This document shows positions 19,815 through 28,602 of a DNA stretch of 64,000 nt, in pieces. This DNA is from Ruegeria sp. SCSIO 43209. Its GTDB lineage: Bacteria; Pseudomonadota; Alphaproteobacteria; Rhodobacterales; Rhodobacteraceae. Each line of letters starts with the position of its first letter. The stretch's first letter is position 1. The notes under the pieces were generated by a model. It was not told the DNA's origin and did no database searches. It was given only the letters and a program-made list of their open reading frames with translations. The DNA is taken from the NCBI RefSeq assembly GCF_019904295.1, contig NZ_CP065359.1:1017001-1081000 (forward strand), written 5' to 3'. The position numbers and the translations under genes were made by a program.

Positions 19815-20545
19815 ATCTGTCCGTTTAAGTCAGGCCCTGATGAATTGTGCGCCTTTCGGGCCGATTGCAGTGCTGCGGACAAATCATGCCCAAGGTGATG
19901 CAGCGTAAGCCGTCTTACATCGGATCCACTGCCACCGGCCAACCGATACACATAACCCGACCATTCCTGAGGTGCCCATTCAGGCGGAAGGTTCAGAACC
20001 ATCATTCTGCAATCCTGTGCGCCGGGCCGGGACATCAATGCGCAGACTTGTCCGCCGATATGAGAAACGATGCCCTGAACCTCACGCATGGGCGCGGAGC
20101 ATTTCGGCATATGGGACAAGGGCTCATAGCTGCGCAGCAAGGTGCAATGCCTAATGCGGCGGATAAACAGCAGCCGGTGCAGTGTTGGTTCGCGTCGGTT
20201 TGGCGGGGCCTCAGCGGCGTGATAAAATCCGGTCGCCATGGTTTTTTCTGACCCGGTGACGAGAAATCGATCGATGATTTCTGATGCGGGATGAGCGGCG
20301 ACCGGTTCTATTTCATCCAAAGGTTTCAGCAGGATACGCGCGTCGATATCGAAGAATCGACACATCCGGTCCAGCACATCCGGCCTGGGAAAACTTTCAC
20401 CTGACAGATAGCGATTAAACTGCGTTCGATTGATGCCCAATTGGCGGCAAAGCTCTGAAACCGACCGATAACTGTTTGCGAGCTGCCTGAGGTTGGCTCC
20501 GAACATGCTGCGCAATTCTGCGGGGCTGCGATTGATGTCGGTCAC
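19811..20545 (-). CDS. XRE-family transcriptional regulator with C-terminal sensory domain
   Basis: A 244-residue DNA-binding protein. The N-terminal helix-turn-helix (about 15-70) includes [22 protein letters not shown], where [12 protein letters not shown] is the recognition region. The remaining 170 residues form a domain of unknown function with several Cys and His residues ([21 protein letters not shown]), which could bind a ligand or metal. It converges on the DUF2189 gene with a four-base overlap. The target is unknown. Confidence 0.7.
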   Translation of the reverse strand: MTDINRSPAELRSMFGANLRQLANSYRSVSELCRQLGINRTQFNRYLSGESFPRPDVLDRMCRFFDIDARILLKPLDEIEPVAAHPASEIIDRFLVTGSEKTMATGFYHAAEAPPNRREPTLHRLLFIRRIRHCTLLRSYEPLSHMPKCSAPMREVQGIVSHIGGQVCALMSRPGAQDCRMMVLNLPPEWAPQEWSGYVYRLAGGSGSDVRRLTLHHLGHDLSAALQSARKAHNSSGPDLNGQI

Positions 20546-20846
20546 TTCTGTCCCAGATTTCCGTTTGTATCTTCAGCAAAAACAGGTTTACGGCGGCACA
20601 GCGACCGCGCAGTATTCAGAAATCGTAAAGTTGACCCCAACGGGTGCTGCAAAGCGCCTCGCTACGCGTCACAGGCTAGTCTGATGATAAGCAAAATCAA
20701 TAGGCTTTCAGCCTATTTGCATGATCTTTTTCATGCCGTTGCTCATATATGATGAACGCATTAAGCCTTTTTGAGATTAGCAGGGCACAATGGCCAAGCA
20801 GGCCGCCGCCCCAAGAATGAATTCAGTCCCAGGGCGGAAATGGGGC
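20546..20846. other. Intergenic stretch without a recognised gene
   Basis: About 300 bp lie between the regulator start and the ilvH stop. Only short, unconvincing reading frames occur. The regulator promoter should lie here; AT-rich sequence near 20,690-20,760 is the likeliest place. No clear terminator for ilvH was seen. Confidence 0.4.
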
Positions 20847-21407
20847 TTAGTCACCGCGCAACAGGGCTGCAACTCCGGTACGGGCGATTTCAATCAAGCC
20901 AAGAGGGCGCATCAGATCGGCAAAGGCATCGATCTTGTCCGGTGCACCGGTGATCTCGAAGATGAACGAATTCAGCGTACTATCGACGACATTGGCCCGG
21001 AAAATGTCGGCCAGTCGCAGGGCTTCGACCCGTTTATCGCCTTCACCCACAACCTTTATGATCGCCAACTCGCGCTCGACCGAAGCACCTTCGACTGTCA
21101 GATCATGCACGTCACGGACCGACACGATGCGTCCAAGCTGCGCCTTGATCTGCTCGATCACTTGTGGGGTGCCGGTGGTGACGATGGTAATTCGGCTGAG
21201 ATGCCCGGTATGGTCAACCTCAGCAACCGTTAGACTTTCAATATTATAGCCACGACCCGAGAACAGACCAATTACGCGGGCCAGAACCCCCGGTTCGTTT
21301 TCAACCAGCACCGCGATCGTGTGTTGTTCCTGCACGTCCGAGAATGTCGGGCGTAGGTTATATGCAGAATGGCGGGTGGAGCCTTTGACGATGTTTAGCG
21401 GAGTCAT
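20847..21407 (-). CDS. ilvH: Acetolactate synthase small (regulatory) subunit
   Basis: The regulatory partner of IlvB in the first common step of valine, leucine and isoleucine synthesis. It has 186 residues. An N-terminal ACT domain (about residues 28-100) contains VLVENEPGVLARVIGLFSGR and SLTVAEVDHTGHLSR, which bind feedback valine in this family. The C-terminal domain spans about 105-186. Its ATG overlaps the stop of the upstream glycosyltransferase as ATGA, so translation is probably coupled to that gene. Confidence 0.95.
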   Translation of the reverse strand: MTPLNIVKGSTRHSAYNLRPTFSDVQEQHTIAVLVENEPGVLARVIGLFSGRGYNIESLTVAEVDHTGHLSRITIVTTGTPQVIEQIKAQLGRIVSVRDVHDLTVEGASVERELAIIKVVGEGDKRVEALRLADIFRANVVDSTLNSFIFEITGAPDKIDAFADLMRPLGLIEIARTGVAALLRGD

Positions 21408-22675
21408 TGATAGACCTCATCTTGGACATAAGTTTCTTCGGGCTTTCGTAGCGCAGAGATCAGCGCTTGGAGGCAAACTACGCAAGCCAGTATTAGAATC
21501 GGGGCAAACACGAGGCGCAAAGACAATATCTCGGTCATCTTGAAAAGCACCATATGTGTTGCTGGTCCGATACCGATCCACATTGCGGCGGCCAGTACCA
21601 GACGCCATGGAGAAGTTGTCAGGACGCCAGCTCGAAGCAGGAACAATGCAACGATTGCAAGCAGCCCAGATTCATAGAACCAGAAGTACGGTGTAGACAT
21701 GGAAATACCCAGAAAGAGCACCGCTACCCGCAAGTCAAAACCTACCCTTGGGCTGCGCCATGCAACGAAGACTGCAATTCCAGACAACACTGTCAAAGTC
21801 CATTGCATCGCAAGCGCGAGCGTTTCTGGCACACCTATGCTGGCCAGCAAGGAATAAGGGCTAAGCATGACCGTATTCAGGTGGATTGAGCTTCGTATCT
21901 CTTCAAAGTGAACGCCCATCATGTTGCGCATTTCGGTCCAATATTCGACGCCAACGACCAGAGTGGCCAGAACGGACAAGACCACCGTCGTGACCGTTGC
22001 TGATATGATCGTCTTCCACGCACCGCTTGCCAAAAGCGCAAGCGGTATGAGCAGGCCGAGTTGGGGTTTAAGCGTCAGCAATCCAATAAAGAACCCTGCT
22101 AGTACGAAGCGGTCGTTCTTTAGCGCCGCTAGTGCGGCCAGAAGGCCTGCTGCCCAAAGGGTTGTGGTCTGCCCCATATACAAGTTTGGCAACATGGCGG
22201 GGGAGAGTGCAAAAGCAAACCAAACCGGTACGATTCCGCAGGAAAATGGCCGCACAGCAAGAAACATCGCGACAATTGAAATCGCTGTGAAAATCGCCCA
22301 AGCCGGAGAAAACGACAATGCCCCGAGTGGTTGGAGTGCGACAAGGAATGAGGGAGGATAAGACCAAGGCATCCAATCGTCTTCCTTGGACGCTTCGTGT
22401 ATTTCCGACAATCTGTCGATATCAAATGCCGCAAGCGGTTCGCCTAAATGCGCGAGGTGACCTGCAGCCCAGAACACCTTGAAATCAACGGATAACGCCA
22501 TTTTTCCTTGATCAACAACGGCATACCAGCCTGTGCCGACCCAGAACAATATCAACGCTAGAACGAAGAGTGGAACCATGAGCCCCACTTGCCAACCGCG
22601 ACGGCCGGTGAATATCGACAAATTCTCTTCCGGGCTCGAAGCTCTGGCTGAGAACTGACTGCTGAGATCACGCAT
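21404..22675 (-). CDS. GT87-type membrane glycosyltransferase (DUF2029)
   Basis: A 423-residue polytopic protein with about ten hydrophobic segments. The first periplasmic loop contains SVDFKVFWAAGHL with the acidic residue expected of GT-C enzymes, and VWFAFALSPAMLPNLYMGQ and LTLKPQLGLLIPLALL match the DUF2029/GT87 pattern (polyprenyl-phosphate mannose-dependent transfer in actinobacteria). It is read between ilvB and ilvH, overlapping ilvH by four bases. That position is unusual, because ilvB and ilvH are normally adjacent. The acceptor and donor are unknown. Confidence 0.7.
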   Translation of the reverse strand: MRDLSSQFSARASSPEENLSIFTGRRGWQVGLMVPLFVLALILFWVGTGWYAVVDQGKMALSVDFKVFWAAGHLAHLGEPLAAFDIDRLSEIHEASKEDDWMPWSYPPSFLVALQPLGALSFSPAWAIFTAISIVAMFLAVRPFSCGIVPVWFAFALSPAMLPNLYMGQTTTLWAAGLLAALAALKNDRFVLAGFFIGLLTLKPQLGLLIPLALLASGAWKTIISATVTTVVLSVLATLVVGVEYWTEMRNMMGVHFEEIRSSIHLNTVMLSPYSLLASIGVPETLALAMQWTLTVLSGIAVFVAWRSPRVGFDLRVAVLFLGISMSTPYFWFYESGLLAIVALFLLRAGVLTTSPWRLVLAAAMWIGIGPATHMVLFKMTEILSLRLVFAPILILACVVCLQALISALRKPEETYVQDEVYQ

Positions 22676-22748
22676 GATCTAACCCTTTTTCATGTCACGT
22701 GCGGCGACCTTAGCTCCGGCATTTGACCTAGATGTGGCAAAGCGGTGC

Positions 22749-24500
22749 TCAAACAAGCACAGCTCCACCAGCTTGGATAACACCTTGCGTTTCGGCTTCG
22801 CCCAGCAGCATCTCATTGTGGGCCTTGCCCGATGGGATCATCGGGAAGCAATTCTCGTGCTTTTCGACCACGCAGTCGAAGATGACCGGACCGTCGTAAT
22901 TGATCATCTCGATGATCGCGTCGTCCAGATCGGCCGGGTCGGAACACAGGATACCCTTGGCACCAAAGGCTTCAGCGAGCTTGACGAAATCGGGCAGGGC
23001 CTCGGACCACGAATGCGAATAGCGTTCGCCGTGCAGCAGCTCTTGCCATTGGCGCACCATTCCCAGCCGCTCGTTATTCAGAATGAACTGCTTCACGGGC
23101 AGGCGGTACTGCGCGGCCGTGCCCATTTCCTGCATGTTCATCAGCCACGAGGCCTCACCGGCCACGTTGATGACCAGCGCATCGGGATGTGCCATTTGCA
23201 CACCGATCGAGGCGGGGAAACCATAGCCCATGGTGCCCAGACCGCCCGAGGTCATCCAGCGGTTGGGGTCTTCAAAACCCAGGTATTGCGCCGCCCACAT
23301 CTGGTGCTGTCCAACCTCGGTTGTGACATAGCGGTCGTATTTCTTCGTCAGCTCTTCAAGCCGTTGCAGCGCGTATTGCGGCTTGATGGTCTTCTCGCTG
23401 TTTGTGAACGCAAGGCAGTTGACCTTGCGCCATTCGTTAATCTGGTCTTGCCACTGCTTGATATTGGCAGCGTCTGTTTTGCGACCGCGTGCTTTCCAGA
23501 CTTTCAGAATATCCTCAAGCACGTGGGCAACATCGCCAACTATTGGGATGTCGACACGGATAACTTTGTTGATCGACGAAGGGTCGATATCTACATGGGC
23601 TTTGATTGAGTTCGGCGAGAACGCATCGATCCGGCCGGTGATACGGTCATCAAATCGCGCGCCGATGTTAATCATCAGATCGCAATCATGCATCGCCATG
23701 TTGGCCTCGTAGAGCCCATGCATCCCAAGCATACCGATCCAGTTTTCGCCAGAGGCCGGATAGGCCCCAAGCCCCATCAGAGTCGAAGTGATCGGAAAGC
23801 CGGTTGCATCCACCAGTTCGCGCAGCAGCTGGCTGGCAGCTGGACCAGAATTGATAACGCCACCACCGGTATAGAAGACTGGCTTCTTTGCGGTCTCGAT
23901 TGCTGCAACAAGCTCCGTGATTTCTTCCAGATCGCCCTTCAATACTGGCTGATAGTGAGAGGTCGACGGTTTTGGCGTCGTGTATTCACCCGAGGCGAAC
24001 TGAACGTCTTTCGGAATGTCAACGAGCACGGGGCCGGGGCGACCGGAAGTGGCCACATGGAAGGCTTCGTGCATAGTTGCCGCCAGCGAGTCCGTATCCT
24101 TCACCAACCAGTTGTGCTTGGTGCAGGGGCGCGTGATGCCCACAGTGTCGGCTTCCTGAAAGGCGTCAGAGCCAATCATGAAGGTCGGAACCTGACCGGT
24201 CAGAACAACGATCGGAATTGAATCCAACAACGCATCGGTCAAGCCGGTCACGGCATTGGTCGCGCCAGGACCGGATGTGACCAAAGCAACGCCCGGCTTG
24301 CCGGTCGAGCGGGCATAGCCTTCGGCAGCATGTACCGCACCTTGCTCATGCCGTACCAGAATGTGACGGATGTCATTTTGCAGAAAGATCTCGTCATAGA
24401 TCGGTAGGACGGCGCCACCGGGGTATCCGAATACCGTGTCCACGCCCTGATCCTTGAGGGCCTGAACCACCATCTTTGCGCCGGTCATCTCACGTGTCAT
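22749..24500 (-). CDS. ilvB: Acetolactate synthase large (catalytic) subunit
   Basis: A thiamine-diphosphate and FAD-dependent synthase that condenses pyruvate with pyruvate or 2-oxobutyrate. The ATG at 24500 is preferred because GGAG lies about eight bases upstream and it starts MTREMTGAKMVVQALKDQG. A TTG at 24542, inside the attenuator T-run, would add 14 unlikely residues. The activating glutamate lies in LVRHEQGAVHAAEGYAR, and GYPGGAVLPIYD is typical. The diphosphate-binding motif reads GEAS followed by WLMNMQE, where many family members have GDxS. Transcription should be controlled by the leader peptide and terminator upstream. Confidence 0.95.
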   Translation of the reverse strand: MTREMTGAKMVVQALKDQGVDTVFGYPGGAVLPIYDEIFLQNDIRHILVRHEQGAVHAAEGYARSTGKPGVALVTSGPGATNAVTGLTDALLDSIPIVVLTGQVPTFMIGSDAFQEADTVGITRPCTKHNWLVKDTDSLAATMHEAFHVATSGRPGPVLVDIPKDVQFASGEYTTPKPSTSHYQPVLKGDLEEITELVAAIETAKKPVFYTGGGVINSGPAASQLLRELVDATGFPITSTLMGLGAYPASGENWIGMLGMHGLYEANMAMHDCDLMINIGARFDDRITGRIDAFSPNSIKAHVDIDPSSINKVIRVDIPIVGDVAHVLEDILKVWKARGRKTDAANIKQWQDQINEWRKVNCLAFTNSEKTIKPQYALQRLEELTKKYDRYVTTEVGQHQMWAAQYLGFEDPNRWMTSGGLGTMGYGFPASIGVQMAHPDALVINVAGEASWLMNMQEMGTAAQYRLPVKQFILNNERLGMVRQWQELLHGERYSHSWSEALPDFVKLAEAFGAKGILCSDPADLDDAIIEMINYDGPVIFDCVVEKHENCFPMIPSGKAHNEMLLGEAETQGVIQAGGAVLV

Positions 24501-24540
24501 CTGCTTTGCTCCGTTCGCGACATGTGTCTTGCGTGTTGCC

Positions 24541-24569
24541 AAAAAAAAGCCCCCGAGATTTTCGGAGGC
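24541..24569 (-). terminator. Attenuator terminator upstream of ilvB
   Basis: On the minus strand GCCTCCGA, loop AAATC and TCGGGGGC form an eight-pair stem (one U-G pair), followed directly by eight T residues. It lies between the leader peptide stop and the ilvB start, where an attenuation terminator belongs. Confidence 0.85.
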
Positions 24570-24610
24570 GCATGGGTTCGATTATGGTTTACCGTTACAG
24601 GCCCATGCGC
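24568..24610 (-). promoter_or_regulatory. Candidate antiterminator hairpin of the ilvB leader
   Basis: On the minus strand GCGCATGGG, within codons 12-14 of the leader (24610-24602), is perfectly complementary to CCCATGCGC (24576-24568). The second arm overlaps the first bases of the terminator stem, so the two hairpins compete. A ribosome stalled on the upstream Leu/Val/Ile codons would leave this pairing free and allow read-through into ilvB. Confidence 0.6.
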
Positions 24611-24642
24611 GTGTTTCCTACGATTACGACTAGCGCTTTCAT
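24595..24642 (-). CDS. ilvB leader peptide
   Basis: A 15-codon reading frame, MKALVVIVGNTRMGL, preceded by AAGGAG about nine bases upstream of the ATG. Codons 4-8 are Leu-Val-Val-Ile-Val, the three products of the branched-chain pathway, so ribosome speed there reports their charged tRNA supply. The stop lies 26 bases before the terminator stem. Attenuation of ilvB-type genes by such peptides is established in proteobacteria; this peptide is called from sequence. Confidence 0.85.
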   Translation of the reverse strand: MKALVVIVGNTRMGL

Positions 24643-24925
24643 CGCCAGAGGCTCCTTCTTTGCGTGCAGGGACATTATGGTTGAGGGGAAGGGGCGTCAA
24701 CAGGCAAATACAAAAATATTGTAAGTCTGGGCTTGTGGGATTTGATATTTTGTTGCGCAAAATGACGCAGGTCGAGAAATATCCGCGAAAATTCGCCGTA
24801 CATTGGTGGGCGATCGGGTGATCAACAGTGGTCTGATTGCGTCAGGCCCATGTCTGAAACAGACCAGAGCAGCGCCCGATGCTGAGGCAGGCTGGTGAAA
24901 ACAGCGCTAAATCGGGAGGTCAGAC

Positions 24926-25771
24926 ATGCTGCACGATCTTGTGGATCTGGGGCGCTATCCGATCGATCGGCCTGATTCATACGGGTACAGGCAGCTGATC
25001 GCGGACCTGAGGCGGGATCTGGAAGTTGATGGATGTGCGGTCCTCCCCGGCTTTGTGCATGAAGATGGCCTAGGGAAACTGATCGCTGAAGCCGATCACG
25101 TCGCTCCCAAAGCGCATCGCTCGTTCAATCGCACGAATGCCTATTTTACGCAGGATGATCCCAGTTACGGGATCGGTCATCCAATCCGACGTTTTTATGA
25201 CCGATCAAACGCCTTTGTTCCGGCTGACAACTTCCCTGTCACAAGCCCGCTGCGGCGTATTTATCAGTATGAAGGTTTCATGCCTTTCATCCGCATGGCT
25301 TTGAACGAGCCGGAGGATCGGTTCTTCCGATATGATGACCCGTTGGCGGATGTGATCATCAATGTGGTCGAGAAGGGAGGCGGCTTTCCGTGGCATTTTG
25401 ACACCAATAATTACACCGTGACGCTGGCAATCCAGAATGGCGAGGAGGGCGGTGCATTCGAATACGCACCCAATCTGCGGACCAGTGAAGACGAGAATTT
25501 CAAAGGCGTCGCTGCGATTTTGGATGGCAGCAGGAGGGGCGTACACCAACTGGAACTGCAACCGGGCGACCTGCAGATATTCAAGGGGCGCTATGCCTTG
25601 CACCGGGTAGCGCCGGTTGAAGGACAACGGAAACGCTATGTTGGTATCTTTTCGTTTGTCGAAACCGAAGGCATGTGTGGTGGGGTGGAGCGGACCCGTC
25701 AACTCTATGGCCGTGTGCTGCCGCATCATTATGAGCGTGAAGGGTTGCGGGGTGATCAACTGCTTGACTGA
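24926..25771 (+). CDS. 2-oxoglutarate/Fe(II)-dependent oxygenase
   Basis: A 281-residue cytosolic protein with a clear GGGAGGT ribosome-binding site. The double-stranded beta-helix core carries the iron ligands: H and D of WHFDTNN (about residues 152-154) and a distal His in YALHRVAPV, followed by an Arg (GQRKRYVG) for 2-oxoglutarate. EEGGAFEYAP is also typical. The layout resembles the ArpA/HalD-like branch. The HxD triad is intact, whereas the halogenating members of that branch have HxG, so hydroxylation is expected. The substrate is unknown, possibly an amino acid or small metabolite. Confidence 0.75.
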   Translation: MLHDLVDLGRYPIDRPDSYGYRQLIADLRRDLEVDGCAVLPGFVHEDGLGKLIAEADHVAPKAHRSFNRTNAYFTQDDPSYGIGHPIRRFYDRSNAFVPADNFPVTSPLRRIYQYEGFMPFIRMALNEPEDRFFRYDDPLADVIINVVEKGGGFPWHFDTNNYTVTLAIQNGEEGGAFEYAPNLRTSEDENFKGVAAILDGSRRGVHQLELQPGDLQIFKGRYALHRVAPVEGQRKRYVGIFSFVETEGMCGGVERTRQLYGRVLPHHYEREGLRGDQLLD

Positions 25772-25814
25772 TTTGTGCTAGTCTCGGGCCCGAGGTTGGA
25801 AGAGGGCTGTTTTG

Positions 25815-26201
25815 ATGCAGATATTACAACTTACACCATTTGTCCTTTGTTCTTCTTTGGACGCGCAGATTGAGTTCTACACTCAGCGGCTTGGGTTTTC
25901 CTGCACATTCAGGCAGGACAATTATGCCTTTTTGCGCCGTGATCCTGTGGCGATCCGATTATTGGAATGTCCACCGCGTCAGGATGGGCGCGCATTGGGG
26001 GATGAGCAGTCGTTCTATGTTGACGTCAAAGGAATCGACAGCCTGTTCGAAAGCCTGCGCCCCGGGTTGGAGGAACTGCCTGAAGGGCGGGTGCGCCCGC
26101 CATTCGATCAGCCCTATCAGCAGCGCGAATTTCATGTCCTCGATGAAGACGGGACTTTGGTGTTCTTTGGTGAAGATATCAGTGAACGCGGCAGCGGGTA
26201 G
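25815..26201 (+). CDS. VOC-superfamily (glyoxalase-like) protein
   Basis: A 128-residue single-domain protein with two babbab modules, starting MQILQLTPFVLCSSLDAQIEFY. An AGAGGG sequence lies eight bases before the ATG. It fits the glyoxalase/bleomycin-resistance group, with the typical EFHVLDEDGTLVFFGED C-terminal strand. It lies 43 bp after the oxygenase gene and is probably in its transcript. The substrate is unknown. Confidence 0.7.
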   Translation: MQILQLTPFVLCSSLDAQIEFYTQRLGFSCTFRQDNYAFLRRDPVAIRLLECPPRQDGRALGDEQSFYVDVKGIDSLFESLRPGLEELPEGRVRPPFDQPYQQREFHVLDEDGTLVFFGEDISERGSG

Positions 26202-26275
26202 TGCTCCCGCCCGACTTCAATGTGCCGTTGGCACATCTCCTTCGGTTGGACCGGGCAGCGCGTTTCGCGCTGCGG

Positions 26276-26923
26276 TCATAGCCCGGGGCTGGTGCCCTGC
26301 AGGACGCCATGCTCCAGGGCATAGCGGGTCAAGCCGGCGGTGGAGGAGATGCCAAGTTTGCGCTTGATGTTCTTGCGATGCGTCTCAACCGTGCGCACCG
26401 AAATGTCCAGCGCCAGTGCCACCTCTTTGTTGGATTTACCCTGCGCCAATTCCAGCAGGATTGTCTGTTCCCGGCCGGTCAGCGCCTCGCGCGTGTTGCC
26501 GTCCTTGGGCTCCAGCGAGCCGCTGGCCCCGGTACAAAGATACCGCTCGCCCCGCATCACGGCATCGATGGCTTGCTTGATCTCTTCGGTGGGAACGTCC
26601 TTGAGGATATAGCCTTTGGCGCCGTGGCTGAGCGCGGTTGAGATGTATTCGGGACTGTCATGCATCGACAGGATCAGAACGCGGGTTTTGGGCAGGCGCT
26701 CTAAAATGATCTCGGTGGCGTTCAACCCGCTCAGGCCGGGCATATTGAGATCCATCAGGATCACGTCCGGCTGCAGGTGGGTTGCTCGATCGACAGCTTC
26801 TTGTCCGTTGGAAAGTGTGCCGACAACTTCGATCTCATCATAGCTTTCCAGCAGAGACTGAATGCCTTCGGCGACCATGGGGTGATCGTCGACAATAAGG
26901 ACCCGGATGATTGAGTCGGACAT
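26276..26923 (-). CDS. NarL/LuxR-type response regulator
   Basis: A 215-residue regulator. The receiver has the acidic pair D12-D13 in VDDHPMVAEG, phospho-acceptor D58 in VILMDLNMPG and lysine in GYILKD, so it is competent for phosphorylation. The C-terminal LuxR helix-turn-helix runs through LTGREQTILLELAQGKSNKEVA. Its ATG overlaps the stop of the upstream histidine kinase by one base (TGATG), so the two form a coupled pair. Divergence from the TRAP operon suggests it controls uptake of the same ligand that the kinase senses. Confidence 0.9.
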   Translation of the reverse strand: MSDSIIRVLIVDDHPMVAEGIQSLLESYDEIEVVGTLSNGQEAVDRATHLQPDVILMDLNMPGLSGLNATEIILERLPKTRVLILSMHDSPEYISTALSHGAKGYILKDVPTEEIKQAIDAVMRGERYLCTGASGSLEPKDGNTREALTGREQTILLELAQGKSNKEVALALDISVRTVETHRKNIKRKLGISSTAGLTRYALEHGVLQGTSPGL

Positions 26924-28356
26924 CAGATACCGGCCTTTCGTTTTGGCGTTGGGTCTTCCTGTGGTGGCAGCATATGACTGAGCGGCAAGCTGACCTCAAT
27001 CACGGTGCCGCTGCGCCCGCCGCGCGATGAGAGGATGCGTAGAGTGCCGTCAAGCTGTTCGATCCGTTCCTGCATGTTGCGTAGCCCGATTCCGGTGCTG
27101 ACATGGCCTGGTTCGTTCCGTAACCCGCGACCATTGTCCGTAATCCGCATCGTGGCGCCTTTCTTATGACCCCGCAGGTCAATGGTAACACGGGTTGCTC
27201 CCGAGTGGCGCTCGATATTGGTCAGGGCTTCCTGCGCAATACGGTAGAGGGCAATCTTGCTGTCTTGATCCAATCGGTTTCGGAACACCACGGTTGAGAA
27301 ATCGGTTTCAATACCCGTGCGTTCACTGAAATCGTCGGTCAAAGCCTTGAGCGCTGGCCCAAGCCCCAGATCATCCAGAACACCCGGACGCAGGTCGCGG
27401 CTGATGCGGCGAACCTCGGTGATGGCGGTTGCCAGATTGTCGATACCTGTTTGCAATGGTTCCTGCGCCGACACGTCGTCCCCGCGGATCAGACGTCGTC
27501 GGGCGTTGTCCAGTGCATAGCGTACGCCAACCAGAATCTGGCTGATGCCGTCATGCAATTCGCGGGCGACGCGCCCGCGCTCTTCTTCCTGAGCGTCCAA
27601 TACCCGCTGTGTCAGTTCCTTAAGCTTGGCATCAGCCAGCCGCCGTTCGCGGAAGTTCAGCAACATGCCCGAGGCAAAGACGATCAGAACAGCGGCCAGA
27701 ACAATGCCTCCGATATAAAGGAATGTGCGCTGCACGCGCGCCTCAACCTCAGCACGGGCATTGGCGACGGTGGCGACGATGTCATCGATGAACACACCCG
27801 TGCCCACCACCCAGCGCCAGTCCTGCAGGCCAACAACATAGGCGATCATCTGAGCCTCTTCACCGGTCGATGGTTTTTGCCACATAAAGCTGTGCCAGCC
27901 TGCGCCCTGTCGGGCGAGCGTGATGAACTCATCCACAATCGGGGTGCCATCGCTGTCGGTCAGATCGGCCCAGTTGCGATTGATGAATTCAGTCTGGCGC
28001 GGGCTGACGAGGTTGTTGCCGTCATAGTCATAGACAAAGAAGAACCCGTCCTTGCCGTAAATCATCGCCGACAGAATCTGGGTCACGAGGTTTTTTGCGA
28101 TTTCGTCATCCGGGGAGGCGCGACCGTAAATATAGGCAAACCCGTTCCGCGCCTGGGTCACGTAATTACGCAGCTCTTCTTTTTTGGCTTCGATCAGGCG
28201 GCGCTCGAGCGCCTGTATCTCACTCTCGGCGGTCGCGCGCGATTCATAAGCGACCACCATTGCAATGGCCGCAACCGCTGCGATCAGCGGGATTGCGGCA
28301 ACCAGCGACAGTTTTTGCGCATAGGTTAGCGAGATTAGGTTCCGGATTCCTCCCAT
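26923..28356 (-). CDS. Cache-domain histidine kinase (HisKA_3/NarX-like)
   Basis: A membrane sensor of 477 residues from the ATG at 28356; an earlier in-frame ATG at 28518 would add a region lacking protein-like similarity. A first membrane helix (SLVAAIPLIAAVAAIAMVV) is followed by a periplasmic Cache domain with KDGFFFVYDYDGNNLV and WRWVVGTGVFIDDI. A second helix (IGGIVLAAVLIVFASGMLL) precedes a HisKA_3 dimerisation domain with RVARELHDGISQILVGVRYA. The HATPase domain has DNGRGLR and GIGLRNMQERI. Cache domains of this kind bind small organic acids. It pairs with the overlapping response regulator, and the TRAP operon lies divergently 246 bp away. Confidence 0.85.
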   Translation of the reverse strand: MGGIRNLISLTYAQKLSLVAAIPLIAAVAAIAMVVAYESRATAESEIQALERRLIEAKKEELRNYVTQARNGFAYIYGRASPDDEIAKNLVTQILSAMIYGKDGFFFVYDYDGNNLVSPRQTEFINRNWADLTDSDGTPIVDEFITLARQGAGWHSFMWQKPSTGEEAQMIAYVVGLQDWRWVVGTGVFIDDIVATVANARAEVEARVQRTFLYIGGIVLAAVLIVFASGMLLNFRERRLADAKLKELTQRVLDAQEEERGRVARELHDGISQILVGVRYALDNARRRLIRGDDVSAQEPLQTGIDNLATAITEVRRISRDLRPGVLDDLGLGPALKALTDDFSERTGIETDFSTVVFRNRLDQDSKIALYRIAQEALTNIERHSGATRVTIDLRGHKKGATMRITDNGRGLRNEPGHVSTGIGLRNMQERIEQLDGTLRILSSRGGRSGTVIEVSLPLSHMLPPQEDPTPKRKAGI

Positions 28357-28602
28357 GTTCGAATCGATACGCAAGCTGCCGGGAAATTGCAAAAAATTTG
28401 GAAGAACACAGTGCTCGGCCACAGTGATTTGGGCGTGAGCGGGTAAAATCAACCGGATTTGTGCTTTTGAATGTGGAAAAACCCGACTGGCTACGTAGTA
28501 GTAGGTATTCACATTCATGTGTGTGGAACTAGGCTAACGCGCACTAGAAACGATCGACCCGGCATCACCCGGGGAATGAATATGAAGGGGAGGATCACTC
28601 AT

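Noticed and set aside
24926..25771. Amino-acid halogenase
   Set aside because: The iron triad keeps the Asp (HxD) that hydroxylases need; halogenating members of this group have Gly there.
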